Shown: positions 29,046-37,899, numbered from the stretch's first letter. The stretch is 64,000 bases of DNA from Steroidobacter gossypii (GCF_016801985.1 NZ_JAEVLS010000006.1:310001-374000), one strand, 5' to 3'. Made by a program: numbers and translations. The notes: generated by a model from the letters alone, not told the origin.

Positions 29046-30178
29046 CTGCAAAAGTGACCATGGCAATGTTTGGCTCCAGCCTGGTGTCGGCGTACTGGAA
29101 CGGGGCGGCGACCTACTATCGCGGCATGATCCGCGCCCTGAACGAGTGCGGCTTCGACGTTACTTTCTACGAGCCCGACGCATTCGAGCGCCAGCAGCAT
29201 CGCGACATGGCCGATCCGCCCTGGGCCAAAGTGGTGGTTTATCCAGCCACCCAGCAGGGCCTGCATGCCGCACTCGAACAGGCGCGCGAGGCGGACATCA
29301 TTGTCAAAGCGAGTGGCGTCGGAGTGTTCGATGAGGAACTGGAGGCGGAAGTGCCGCGACTGCGCCGGGCCTCCAATCTGACCGTGTTCTGGGATGTGGA
29401 CGCTCCGGCGACGCTGCAGCGCATGCGAGCCGATTCAGCCGATCCGTTTCATTCCCAGGTGCGCAACTACGACCTGGTGCTCACCTACGGCGGCGGCCCG
29501 CCAGTCGTGCAGGCTTATGTGAACTTTGGGGCGCGCCGGTGCGTTCCTATCTACAACGCTCTCGACCCAACGACGCATCACCCCGTACCGGCGGAGTCAC
29601 GTTTCAGTGGCGCGTTGGGTTTTCTAGGCAACCGGTTGCCCGATCGTGAGGCCCGTGTGCACGAATTTTTTCTCAAGCCGGCGTCGCTGCTGCCCCAGCA
29701 GACTTTTCTGATGGGCGGATCGGGCTGGGAGAGCAATGTCGCGCTCACCCCGAACATCAATTATGTCGGCCACGTGTACACGCGCGATCACAATGCGTTC
29801 AACTGCTCGACCTTGGCGGTGCTGAACATCAATCGCGACAGCATGGCGCAGGTGGGTTATTCGCCGCCCACCCGGGTCTTCGAAGCAGCGGGCGCTGGCG
29901 CCTGTTTGGTCTGCGATGCGTGGGAAGGATTGGAGCAGTTTCTGGAGCCCGGCAAGGAAGTGCTGCGTGTGGCGAATGGCGAGGAGGTGGCTGCGGTGTT
30001 GCCGCAGCTAACCGAGCAACAGGCGCGCCGCATCGGCGAACGCGCGCGTCGGCGGTTGTTGAACGAGCACACTTACCAGCACCGTGCCCAGCAAGTGTCG
30101 GCATTGCTGGTGGAGCAATTGGCCAGCCGCGCCCGGCCGGCCAGATATCACGAGGAGAGGCATCGTGCGGCGCTCTGA
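29042..30178 (+). CDS. CgeB-type glycosyltransferase (second right-arm copy)
   Basis: A 378-residue GT-B protein with SSLVSAYWNGAATYYRG at the start, LTYGGGPPVV, GFLGNRLPDREARV, FLMGGSGWE, LAVLNINRDSMAQVGYSPPT and the donor-side RVFEAAGAGACLVCDAW. It shares block order with the proteins at 19391-20527 and 30165-31298, so these three probably arose by duplication. The start overlaps the upstream stop (ATGA). Its last 14 bases overlap the next gene, whose ribosome site lies inside this coding end. Confidence 0.8.
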   Translation: MTAKVTMAMFGSSLVSAYWNGAATYYRGMIRALNECGFDVTFYEPDAFERQQHRDMADPPWAKVVVYPATQQGLHAALEQAREADIIVKASGVGVFDEELEAEVPRLRRASNLTVFWDVDAPATLQRMRADSADPFHSQVRNYDLVLTYGGGPPVVQAYVNFGARRCVPIYNALDPTTHHPVPAESRFSGALGFLGNRLPDREARVHEFFLKPASLLPQQTFLMGGSGWESNVALTPNINYVGHVYTRDHNAFNCSTLAVLNINRDSMAQVGYSPPTRVFEAAGAGACLVCDAWEGLEQFLEPGKEVLRVANGEEVAAVLPQLTEQQARRIGERARRRLLNEHTYQHRAQQVSALLVEQLASRARPARYHEERHRAAL

Positions 30179-31298
30179 CGAGATTATTTTCATCGGCCTG
30201 TCGATCACTTCGTCCTGGGGCAACGGCCACGCCTCGACCTATCGGTCGCTGCTCCGCGGATTGCATCGGCGCGGCCACAAAGTGCTGTTTCTGGAGCGGG
30301 ATCAACCCTGGTACGCCAGCAATCGAGACGCGCCGATCCTGCCGTTCTGCCAGTCGCGTTTGTATGCGGACGTGGACGAGCTGCGCAGCCGTTTCACCCC
30401 TCGCATTCGCGCAGCTGCGGCGGTGATCGTGGGCTCCTACGTGGACGACGGCAGAAATGTATGCGATTGGGTGCTCGAGCACGCCACCGGCGTTAAGGCG
30501 TTCTACGATATCGATACGCCCGTGACCCTGGCCAGGCTTCGCGACGACAGTTGCGAATATCTGGCGGCATCGCAGGTCCCCGACTTCGATCTCATGTTGA
30601 GCTTCACGGGCGGGCCGACGTTGCAACGCTTGGAGCGCGATTTCGGAGCGAAATGCGCGCGGCCTTTGTATTGCAGCGTGGATGTCGATCAGCATCAGCC
30701 CAAGGACGTGCGGCGGGATATCGAACTGGGCTATCTCGGCACGTACAGCGACGATCGTCAGCCGGCGCTGGAAGAATTGTTGAACGAGCCCGCACGGCGC
30801 ATGCCCAAGCGCCGCTTCGCTGTGGTCGGCGCGCAGTATCCGCCGCACATTGCCTGGCCGAAGAACGTCCAGCGCATCGATCATATGGCGCCGGGCTCAC
30901 ATGCTCAGTTCTACGGTCGTCAGCGCTTCACGTTGAATCTGACACGCGCCGACATGCGGAAGGCCGGTCACTCGCCGAGCGTGCGGCTTTTCGAAGCAGC
31001 GGCCTGCGGTACACCCATCATCTCGGACGAGTGGGTCGGCATCGACGAGGTGCTGGAGCCGGGCAAGGAGATTCTGCTGGCCAGCTCGACCGAGGACGTA
31101 ACGAGATATCTGGATGAGGTGAGTGACGAACAGGCTCGGCAGATCGCCGTTGCGGCGCGCGAGCGTGTCTGCGCCGAACACAGCAGCGTGCATCGGGCCG
31201 AGGAGCTGGAACGTTATCTGAATGCAGCGCGCGGCGGACCGGAGCGTAGGAAGGTCATCGGTCTCGGCGATGCCGAGCGCGCCGTTGCGGCACCCTGA
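30165..31298 (+). CDS. CgeB-type glycosyltransferase (right-arm paralogue of the left-arm copy)
   Basis: A 377-residue protein. The GTG at 30165 follows a strong GAGGAGAGG within the end of the previous gene. Shared blocks with the left-arm protein at 19391-20527 are FIGLSITSSWGNGHAST, FLERDQPWYAS, YLGTYSDDRQ, VVGAQYPPHI, FTLNLTRADMRKAGHSPS and RLFEAAACGTPIISDEW. The two copies therefore sit at opposite ends of the divergent cluster. Probably adds a sugar residue similar to that added by its paralogue. Confidence 0.82.
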   Translation: MRRSDEIIFIGLSITSSWGNGHASTYRSLLRGLHRRGHKVLFLERDQPWYASNRDAPILPFCQSRLYADVDELRSRFTPRIRAAAAVIVGSYVDDGRNVCDWVLEHATGVKAFYDIDTPVTLARLRDDSCEYLAASQVPDFDLMLSFTGGPTLQRLERDFGAKCARPLYCSVDVDQHQPKDVRRDIELGYLGTYSDDRQPALEELLNEPARRMPKRRFAVVGAQYPPHIAWPKNVQRIDHMAPGSHAQFYGRQRFTLNLTRADMRKAGHSPSVRLFEAAACGTPIISDEWVGIDEVLEPGKEILLASSTEDVTRYLDEVSDEQARQIAVAARERVCAEHSSVHRAEELERYLNAARGGPERRKVIGLGDAERAVAAP

Positions 31299-31308
31299 GG
31301 GATCCACC

Positions 31309-32094
31309 ATGCCAGTGCAGGCGAGGATTCGACAGCAGATCGCGGAGCTCGGCCCGTGGTTTCATAATCTGCATCTACCGGACGGGACCGAGACGTCGCC
31401 CGATCATCCCTTCGGCGATTTTCCCAGCTTCAAGTGGCAGCATGTCGCAGCCGCCGTGCCCGAGGATCTATCCGGCTGGACGGTGCTCGACATTGGTTGC
31501 AACGCCGGGTTTTACAGCTTCGAGCTGGCCCGGCGCGGTGCTCAGGTCTTGGGCGTCGATGTGGAACCGATGTATGTGCGCCAGGCGCGCTGGGCGGCTC
31601 GCGAGCTAGGCCTCCACGATCGCGTCGATTTCGTCGAAGGAGATGTCTACAGTCTGCTCACGGCGCGACAGCACTACGACCTGGTGTGGTTCACGGGCGT
31701 GTTCTATCACCTGCGCTATCCGACGCTGGCGCTCGATCTGGTGCGCCGGGTGACCGATCGACTCATGGCGTTTCAAAGCATGACCATGCCAGGCGAGGCG
31801 CGCGATATCGCGCCGCCCGACGTGCAGTTGAATCGTCGCGAGCTGCTGCTCCAGGAAGCCTGGCCGAAGATGGCGTTCGTCGAGCATCGCGTCGCCGACG
31901 ACCAAAGCAACTGGTGGGTGCCGAATGCGAGCTGCGTGGAAGCATTGTTGCGCTCGGCCGGTTTCGAAGTGGTGTCGCGACCCGAGCACGAGTTCTACAT
32001 CTGCAAGCCGGTGGCCGTGCCCAAAGAATCCGGTCACGATCTGATGCGAGTGCGAGCGGTGATCGACAGCGCCGGCGTGCACGGCGCTTCGTGA
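31309..32094 (+). CDS. SAM-dependent methyltransferase, last gene of the right arm
   Basis: A 261-residue class I methyltransferase with motif I VLDIGCNAGFYSFELA, acidic LGVDVEP, and VWFTGVFYHLRYP as motif IV. The start at 31309 has GAGG 8 bases upstream. The N-terminal IRQQIAELGPWFHNLHLPDG and the tail WWVPN..C resemble tRNA-CmoB-like and TIGR04290-type methyltransferases. From memory, the latter are known mainly from uncharacterised glycosyltransferase clusters; this should be checked. Likely function: O-methylation of the finished glycoside. It lies 10 bases after the previous stop and ends 3 bases from the convergent Crp/Fnr gene. Confidence 0.83.
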   Translation: MPVQARIRQQIAELGPWFHNLHLPDGTETSPDHPFGDFPSFKWQHVAAAVPEDLSGWTVLDIGCNAGFYSFELARRGAQVLGVDVEPMYVRQARWAARELGLHDRVDFVEGDVYSLLTARQHYDLVWFTGVFYHLRYPTLALDLVRRVTDRLMAFQSMTMPGEARDIAPPDVQLNRRELLLQEAWPKMAFVEHRVADDQSNWWVPNASCVEALLRSAGFEVVSRPEHEFYICKPVAVPKESGHDLMRVRAVIDSAGVHGAS

Positions 32095-32097
32095 GCG

Positions 32098-32871
32098 TTA
32101 CGAGGTCCGCAACATCGTGTGGGCGTAGCGGTCCTTGATCAGACCTTCGCCTTCCAGATGCAGGTAACCCGGATCGAACATGGCCAGGGCTCGCAGTCCG
32201 GCGAAGTCATGGATCGCCAACGATTTGCTGCTCATGGACACCAACCCCACGCGCCGCAGTTCCTTGAGCGTGCGATTCACGTGCACGGTGGACAGCGCGA
32301 CGGTGTCGGCCAGCTCCGACTGCGTGACCGGCAGCTCGCAACCTTCCGGCGTCGCCAGGCCCACCGACTGCAGGCGAACGTAGATCTCGCAAAACAAATG
32401 GGCCACGCGCTCCAGCGCGGTCCGCTGCCCGATACTCACCAGCCACTGACGGCCGATCGCCTCTTCGACCAGCGTGTTCCACCAGAACGCGCGCGTCAGC
32501 CGCGGATATCTGGACGTGATATCGAGCACAGCTTCGCGAGACAACGTCGTCACCGACGAGGGCGCCAGAGTGCTGATGGTGTGATCCATTTTTTTCAGAA
32601 TGAACACACGGGCATCGCACATGTCACCGGGCAGGAAGTAGCCGATGATCTGGCGTCGGCCGTCCGGCAGCATCTTGTGCCGGCACGCAAACCCGGAAAG
32701 CACCACGGCCACGCCGCTGGCCTGCTCGCCTTCGCGGATCAGATCTTCGTGCGAGCCATAGGACCGCACCGGCCCGGCAGCGTCGTGCAGGGCGCGTTTC
32801 TCTTCCTCTGTCAGCTCCGCGAAGTTTTCCAGCTTGCGGATCAACAGGTGAATGAGACTGGTGTCGGGCAT
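32098..32871 (-). CDS. Crp/Fnr family transcriptional regulator
   Basis: A 257-residue regulator: cyclic-nucleotide-type beta roll (LIREGEQASGVAVVLSGFA, GRRQIIGYFLPGDMCD), a dimer helix and a winged helix-turn-helix (SELADTVALSTVHVNRTLKELR). There is no Cys cluster for an Fe-S centre, so FNR-like oxygen sensing is unlikely; the ligand is unknown. ATG 32871 is chosen over an in-frame TTG at 32889. It is the third gene of the leftward kinase-receiver-regulator unit. An FNR/CRP-type palindrome lies upstream of that unit at 34544-34559. Confidence 0.87.
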   Translation of the reverse strand: MPDTSLIHLLIRKLENFAELTEEEKRALHDAAGPVRSYGSHEDLIREGEQASGVAVVLSGFACRHKMLPDGRRQIIGYFLPGDMCDARVFILKKMDHTISTLAPSSVTTLSREAVLDITSRYPRLTRAFWWNTLVEEAIGRQWLVSIGQRTALERVAHLFCEIYVRLQSVGLATPEGCELPVTQSELADTVALSTVHVNRTLKELRRVGLVSMSSKSLAIHDFAGLRALAMFDPGYLHLEGEGLIKDRYAHTMLRTS

Positions 32872-32919
32872 GCAGGCGAGTGCTCTCAATTCTTCTACCC
32901 GTTTGCTGTCGTTGTCGGT

Positions 32920-33327
32920 CTAGGTGTTGGAAGTCGTTTCCGAGCGAACGCAGCTGTGCACGGCCTGCAGCAACGCCCGCAGGTTGACCGGCTTTTCGAG
33001 CCGGACCACGCCGGTGAATTCTTCCGGCAACACCGAGTCGTCGTAGCCGGTGGCGAAAATCGCCGGCGTGTCGCGTTCGCGCAGTTCGTTCGCCAGGCCG
33101 AACGCCAGATCGCCCTGCAGGTTGATATCCAGCACGGCGCAATCGATGGGCTGGGTCCTGGCCAGGCGTCGACCCTGTTCGACATCCGGTGAGGGGCCGA
33201 TCACCTCGGCGCCGTGTGCACGCAACGTGTTGCAGATTTCATCGGCGATGAAGTAGTCGTCCTCGACCACCAACACGCGCACGCCGTCGAGGGTCACTTG
33301 GTCTTGTATGTTTCGCGGAGTTGTCAC
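32920..33327 (-). CDS. Stand-alone receiver (CheY-like) response regulator
   Basis: About 135 residues with one receiver domain: acidic pair VEDD near 22-24, phospho-Asp67 (VLDINLQGD), the switch Thr in FATGYDD and Lys in RLEKPV. GTG 33327 is preferred because GAGGAG ends 6 bases before it. No output domain is present. It follows the HWE kinase by 14 bases and precedes the Crp/Fnr gene, so it probably takes phosphate from that kinase and acts by protein contact or as a phosphate sink. Confidence 0.85.
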   Translation of the reverse strand: MTTPRNIQDQVTLDGVRVLVVEDDYFIADEICNTLRAHGAEVIGPSPDVEQGRRLARTQPIDCAVLDINLQGDLAFGLANELRERDTPAIFATGYDDSVLPEEFTGVVRLEKPVNLRALLQAVHSCVRSETTSNT

Positions 33328-33341
33328 GGTGGTCTCCTCGG

Positions 33342-34499
33342 TCAAGCGCGCTGCATGCGCGCAGTGGTGCGTTCATTGATCGGCAGTTCGATCTCACATC
33401 GCGCCCCATCCGAGGTGATGGTGAAGCTGGTGACCGCGCCAAGCTCATAAGGCAATACGCGCTCGATCAGCTCTCTGCCGAAGCCGCGTCGCTCCGGCGA
33501 TGTTTGCGCGACCTGGACGTTGGATTCGATCCAGCGCCAGCGCATCGTCGGTGCAGCGATCGACTCGATGCTCCAGCTCACAGTGAGCCGGCCTTCGGGT
33601 GTCATCAGTGCGCCAAACTTCAGCGCATTGGTGGTGAGCTCGTGCAGCGTCAACGCCATCGCCTCGGCGGCGCGCGGCGCCAAGCGCAGCGACGGACCGG
33701 CGATGACGACTTGATCTTCGCGGACCGCGTTGGCGGCCAGCTCGGCGCGCACCAGATCTTCGAGCTCCGGGCCCTCTTGTTCATGGAACGTGAGCGCGCC
33801 TTGAGTGCGTGCCAGAGCGCTGATGCGCGCTTCCAGGTGAGATGCGAAATCTTCCTGCGACTCGGCGGTGTTGCCCGAGCGGCGAATGATGGAGCGAACC
33901 ACCGCGAGGACGTTACGAGCCCGGTGTTGCAGCTCCGAGATGTGCGCACGATGCTCGGCGCGACATTCCCGCAGTTCGCCTGCATGCTGCTGGGTTCGCA
34001 AGGCGAGGCAACTGGTCCAGGCAAGCGCCGGTAACGAGGCCAACTGTTCGGTGCTCGGGTTCGCGCCGTCACGCCAGAAAAACGCCAGTCCCACGAAGCC
34101 CGACTCCTCGCCGATGGGCACTGTCAGCAGCGTCTCGGCCAACAGGCGGCGCCGGGAGGGCAGCTCCACTTCCAGATGCGGCCGGTGCTGCACGATGGCT
34201 TCACCGCCGTCGGCGGCCGATGCGATCAGGCGTTGCAGGGCTGTGTTGCCGCTAAGCGTGGCGACCCCGTCGGCGGTCGCAATCAGGCAATGAGTCTGAT
34301 CGTTGGGTACGGCGCACAGTCCAGTTGCGTTGGCGAGTTCCTGCGCGGCCTCGGTGGTCGCGCGCAGAATCGCATCGATGCCGCTGGCAGACGCGATGCG
34401 TCGGAGGCCACGATTGAGTCGGCCGGAGGATTCGAGGTCGGGGGGCTCGACTGAGGTCATTAGAAAGAACTCGACCCATGCGCCTGACGTATTCGCCAT
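33342..34499 (-). CDS. HWE/HisKA_2-type sensor histidine kinase with GAF-like sensor
   Basis: A 385-residue soluble kinase. Residues about 40-165 resemble a GAF domain. The phospho-acceptor His192 is in SELQHRARNVLAVV. The ATPase part has Asn291 (LHELTTNALKFGAL) and the HWE-defining W-x-E at Trp323/Glu325. Such kinases often take part in light or general-stress signalling. ATG 34499 is the first start; ATG 34460 would shorten it by 13 residues, and neither has a good ribosome site. It is divergent from the sugar dehydrogenase gene and precedes its probable receiver partner. Confidence 0.87.
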   Translation of the reverse strand: MANTSGAWVEFFLMTSVEPPDLESSGRLNRGLRRIASASGIDAILRATTEAAQELANATGLCAVPNDQTHCLIATADGVATLSGNTALQRLIASAADGGEAIVQHRPHLEVELPSRRRLLAETLLTVPIGEESGFVGLAFFWRDGANPSTEQLASLPALAWTSCLALRTQQHAGELRECRAEHRAHISELQHRARNVLAVVRSIIRRSGNTAESQEDFASHLEARISALARTQGALTFHEQEGPELEDLVRAELAANAVREDQVVIAGPSLRLAPRAAEAMALTLHELTTNALKFGALMTPEGRLTVSWSIESIAAPTMRWRWIESNVQVAQTSPERRGFGRELIERVLPYELGAVTSFTITSDGARCEIELPINERTTARMQRA

Positions 34500-34543
34500 A
34501 CGATAGGCGCAGCGCGCGCGTTCCGCCAGTCAATGGCTGAAGT

Positions 34544-34559
34544 ATTAACCCATGTTAAT
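34544..34559. promoter_or_regulatory. Crp/Fnr-type palindrome between kinase and sugar dehydrogenase genes
   Basis: The perfect palindrome ATTAAC-CCAT-GTTAAT has 6-base arms and a 4-base spacer, the geometry of FNR/CRP-class operators (FNR consensus TTGAT-N4-ATCAA). It lies in the divergent region between genes starting at 34499 and 34661, and a Crp/Fnr-family gene ends this same leftward unit. Control of one or both directions is an inference. Confidence 0.45.
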
Positions 34560-34660
34560 CACCCGGTTCATCGGTGAGCCGGGCGTCCCAGCGCGGCTGA
34601 GGAACTTTGTCGCGCTGATTTCACTTGCGTTGTCGCAACCGCAGAAGGATGAGGCGCGTC

Positions 34661-36427
34661 ATGAAGAACACGGCTGGCATCGGTGTTTTGTTAGGAATAT
34701 TTGCCAGCTCGCTGTCCCCGACCCTCTCGGCGCAACAGGGACAGCCCACCGACGTAGCGATTCAAGGCTTCATCTACGAGCCGCAACGTTTATCGCCCAC
34801 CGAAGAGAGAATTCAGTCGCTCACCGTGCCGCAGGGATTTCGCGTACAGCGGTTCGCCGAAGGACTCGACAACCCCCGCATGCTGGCCGTCGCCGAGGAC
34901 GGCACCGTGTACGTTACACAACGTACGCCCGGCAATCTGGTGATGTTACGAGACACGGACGGCGACGGCATTGCAGATATACAAAAGGTCGTGGTCCGCC
35001 AGCGGCAACTGCATGGCATCGCCATTCGCGGCCGTGAAATATTTCTAGCGGATATCAAAGCGATCTACGCCGGCGACATCCTTGCCGATGGCCGCATCGG
35101 CCCGCGGCGCATCGTGACCGCCGGTCTGCCGGACGGCGGCCAGCATCCGAATCGCACGCTGGCATTCAGTCCCGAGGGCGAGTTGTTCGTAAGTGTCGGC
35201 TCGACTTGTAACGAATGCCGGGAGCCGAATCCGCAGCATGCCACCTTGCAGCGAGTGTCGAGCGACGCCATGCGCCTGGCAGGAGCCGACCAAAGATTGC
35301 CGCGTGAAATCTTTGCCAGCGGACTGCGCAATGCGCTCGGGTTCGGCTGGCACCCCGAGTCGGGGCGCCTGTACGCCTTCGACAACGGCATCGACTGGCT
35401 CGGCAACGACGAGCAGAGCGAGGAGCTGAACGAAGTCCAAAAGGCCGGCCAGCGCTTCGGCTGGCCGTATGTCTATGACGACGACCAGATCAATCCGCAT
35501 ACCGAACCCGTCGAAACCTCTTCGGAGCAATGGGCGGAGATGAGTGAAGAACCCGTGGGCATGTACACCGCGCACGCGGCGCCGATGCAGATGATTTTTT
35601 ACACGGGCGCGCAATTCCCGACCGAGTATCGCAACGACGCCTTCGTGCCCATGCGGGGCTCGTGGAATCGCAAGCCGCCGAGCGGCTATGAGGTTCTGCG
35701 CGTTCGGTTCGACGGCAGCGGCAATTTCACCGCGTTCGAGCCGTTCGTCAGCGGCTTCATCCGGCCGCTGCAGCAGGACCCGGACAACTTCGGATTCTTC
35801 GGTCGCCCGGTGGGAGCCAGCGTTGCAAAGGATGGCGCGCTGCTGTTCACCGACGACACCAACAACATGATCTATCGAGTGGCCGCCGGCGGCCCGACGC
35901 CGGCCGCCGATCCTCAGGTCCTGGCCAAAGAAATCTTCGACGCGCCCTCGACCATCGCCGTGTCCTCGCCGGCGATCCAGGCGGGCGGCGCGATCGATAC
36001 CAGGTACAGCGACTACGGCAAGGGAATCTCGCCGCCGCTGCGCTGGTCGGGCCTGCCGGCCGGCACCAAGTCGGTGGTGCTGATGATGGAAGATCCCGAT
36101 GCCGTATCTCCACTGCCGTTCGTGCACTGGACCATGATCAACCTGCCGCCCAGCTTGCGCGGTCTGCCTGAGAACATTCGCAAGGCGTTCGCTCCGCTAC
36201 GTGGACAGCCGGCGCGACAGGGAAGCAACTCCAAGAGCGAACGCGGTTATTTCGGACCGCGTCCACCCGTCGGCGATCCGCCCCATCCCTATCACTTCCA
36301 GATCTTCGCGCTGGATACCCAGCTCGACCTGCCGGATGGCTTCAACCGCCACGCGCTGTTGCAAGCCATGCGTGGCCACGTGCTCGCCCAGGGCGAGCTC
36401 GTCGGAATGTTCCAAGCCCCTCAATAG
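34661..36427 (+). CDS. PQQ-type sugar dehydrogenase fused to a PEBP (YbhB/YbcL) domain
   Basis: A 588-residue secreted protein with a signal peptide (IGVLLGIFASSLSPTLSA). Residues about 40-420 form a soluble glucose/sorbosone-dehydrogenase-type beta propeller: GLDNPRMLAVAEDG, LHGIAIRG, GLRNALGFGWHPESGRLYAFDNG and PMRGSWNRKPPSGYEV. Residues about 425-585 are a complete PEBP/YbhB domain (SPPLRWSGLPAGTKSVVL, MEDPDA, FVHWTMINLPP, GYFGPRPPVGDPPHPY). An AGAAGGATGAGG site precedes the ATG. The propeller would oxidise a sugar or alcohol in the periplasm; the PEBP domain may bind a ligand. The di-heme cytochrome gene follows 18 bases later as a possible electron acceptor. Confidence 0.85.
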   Translation: MKNTAGIGVLLGIFASSLSPTLSAQQGQPTDVAIQGFIYEPQRLSPTEERIQSLTVPQGFRVQRFAEGLDNPRMLAVAEDGTVYVTQRTPGNLVMLRDTDGDGIADIQKVVVRQRQLHGIAIRGREIFLADIKAIYAGDILADGRIGPRRIVTAGLPDGGQHPNRTLAFSPEGELFVSVGSTCNECREPNPQHATLQRVSSDAMRLAGADQRLPREIFASGLRNALGFGWHPESGRLYAFDNGIDWLGNDEQSEELNEVQKAGQRFGWPYVYDDDQINPHTEPVETSSEQWAEMSEEPVGMYTAHAAPMQMIFYTGAQFPTEYRNDAFVPMRGSWNRKPPSGYEVLRVRFDGSGNFTAFEPFVSGFIRPLQQDPDNFGFFGRPVGASVAKDGALLFTDDTNNMIYRVAAGGPTPAADPQVLAKEIFDAPSTIAVSSPAIQAGGAIDTRYSDYGKGISPPLRWSGLPAGTKSVVLMMEDPDAVSPLPFVHWTMINLPPSLRGLPENIRKAFAPLRGQPARQGSNSKSERGYFGPRPPVGDPPHPYHFQIFALDTQLDLPDGFNRHALLQAMRGHVLAQGELVGMFQAPQ

Positions 36428-36445
36428 ATAAAAGGAAAACAGCCT

Positions 36446-37885
36446 ATGAACTCGACTCTTGCAGGGAGCCAATGCTTGCATCAGCGAACTGGTCTCAATC
36501 GAAAGCTGCTGCTCGGCGTCGCCTTGATGGGATTCACCGCCGGCGGCGGGATCAGCGCCGATCCATTGCCGCCCGACGCCACTTATCGTCCGCTGCCGAC
36601 GTTGCCGCTCGATGTGGTGCGGCGGAACGATGAGGGCGCCAAGCCCGCGGTCCAGCGCCGTCAACAGAATCTGCTGAACGAGCGTTACGATCTGGCCGAT
36701 CGTCCCATGCAAGGGGTGAAGATGTCCGGCGGTCGCAAAGGCGTGCAGGAAGGCGTTCGCGTCAAGCTGCGGCCCGGCAGCAGTTGGGAATCGCTGGCCA
36801 ACATGACGCCAGAGGAGATCAAGGAGCAGGGTTTGTTTCCGGCGGGGTTCATGCCTCTGCCGCATGTCAAGCAGCTGACCGGCGGCCAGGTGTTTCCGCA
36901 AAACCAGATCGATGCCATCGGCGACGCCGAGGATCGCAATCTGAAGCGCTTCGACGTGGACTTCGATCTGCCCGATCACCTGACGCCGGAATTTCCCGCA
37001 CCGATCTTTCTGAGCAATCGTCCGGACCTTGGCGACATCTCGGGCGGCAAGCTGCTGACCATTCGCAACTACTATGCGATGACCGTCGGCATTCTGACCC
37101 CGGTGCAGATCGAAGGCTTGCGGCTGCTGCTCACGCCGTTTCCACAGGAAGAGTTCAATCAGACCGAAGATCGCAAGGTGGCCGAGCAAAGCCTGGGGGT
37201 TGCGTGCCTGGACTGCCATGCCAACTTCCACACCAATGCGGCGTTTCACCTGACGCCCGACGTGCGCCCGCAAGCGGCGCGCTTCCGTCTCGACACCACC
37301 AGCTTGCGCGGCATGTTCAATCAGCAGATCCATGGCTCGAAGCGCTCGTTGCGCTCGGTCGAGGACTTCACTGAATTCGAACAGCGCACCGCGTATTTCA
37401 ACGGCGACCATGTCAGCGCCACACGCAAGGGCGTGCATCTGCCCGATCGGCCCAATCAAGTGGCGATGATGGCGCAGATGCAGAACATGATCGACTTCCC
37501 GCCGGCGCCCAAACTGCTGCCGACCGGCAAGCTCGATCCCACCAAGGCCAGCGCCAGGGAGCTCGCGGGCGAGCAAGTGTTCATGGGAAAGGGGCAGTGC
37601 GCCGGATGTCACATCCCGCAGACGTTCTTCCTCGATCACATGATGCACGACCTGAAGACCGAGCGGTTCTACAAGATGGGCCAGGTGTTCAACGATCAGG
37701 TGGCGCTGCCGGATGGCCCGATCAAGACGTTCACTCTGCGCGGCATCAAGGATTCGCCGCCGTACCTGCACGACGGCCGACTCATGACGCTGGCCGACAC
37801 CGTCGAGTTCTTCAACCTGGTGCTGGGCCTGAAGCTCACCGCCGAGGAGAAGGATTCGCTGGTCGCTTACATGCTGACGCTCTGA
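36446..37885 (+). CDS. Periplasmic di-heme cytochrome c (peroxidase/MauG-like)
   Basis: A 479-residue exported protein with an N-terminal hydrophobic segment (LLLGVALMGFTAGG). It has two heme sites, C254LDCH and C385AGCH, and the tail KDSPPYLHDGRLMTLADTVEFF typical of the di-heme cytochrome c peroxidase/MauG superfamily. The N-terminal 240 residues are longer than in classical peroxidases. It lies between the sugar dehydrogenase fusion and a DUF4142 gene with short gaps, so electron transfer from the dehydrogenase is plausible. Peroxidase activity is not proven by sequence. Confidence 0.8.
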   Translation: MNSTLAGSQCLHQRTGLNRKLLLGVALMGFTAGGGISADPLPPDATYRPLPTLPLDVVRRNDEGAKPAVQRRQQNLLNERYDLADRPMQGVKMSGGRKGVQEGVRVKLRPGSSWESLANMTPEEIKEQGLFPAGFMPLPHVKQLTGGQVFPQNQIDAIGDAEDRNLKRFDVDFDLPDHLTPEFPAPIFLSNRPDLGDISGGKLLTIRNYYAMTVGILTPVQIEGLRLLLTPFPQEEFNQTEDRKVAEQSLGVACLDCHANFHTNAAFHLTPDVRPQAARFRLDTTSLRGMFNQQIHGSKRSLRSVEDFTEFEQRTAYFNGDHVSATRKGVHLPDRPNQVAMMAQMQNMIDFPPAPKLLPTGKLDPTKASARELAGEQVFMGKGQCAGCHIPQTFFLDHMMHDLKTERFYKMGQVFNDQVALPDGPIKTFTLRGIKDSPPYLHDGRLMTLADTVEFFNLVLGLKLTAEEKDSLVAYMLTL

Positions 37886-37899
37886 GCGAGGAGGCATTC

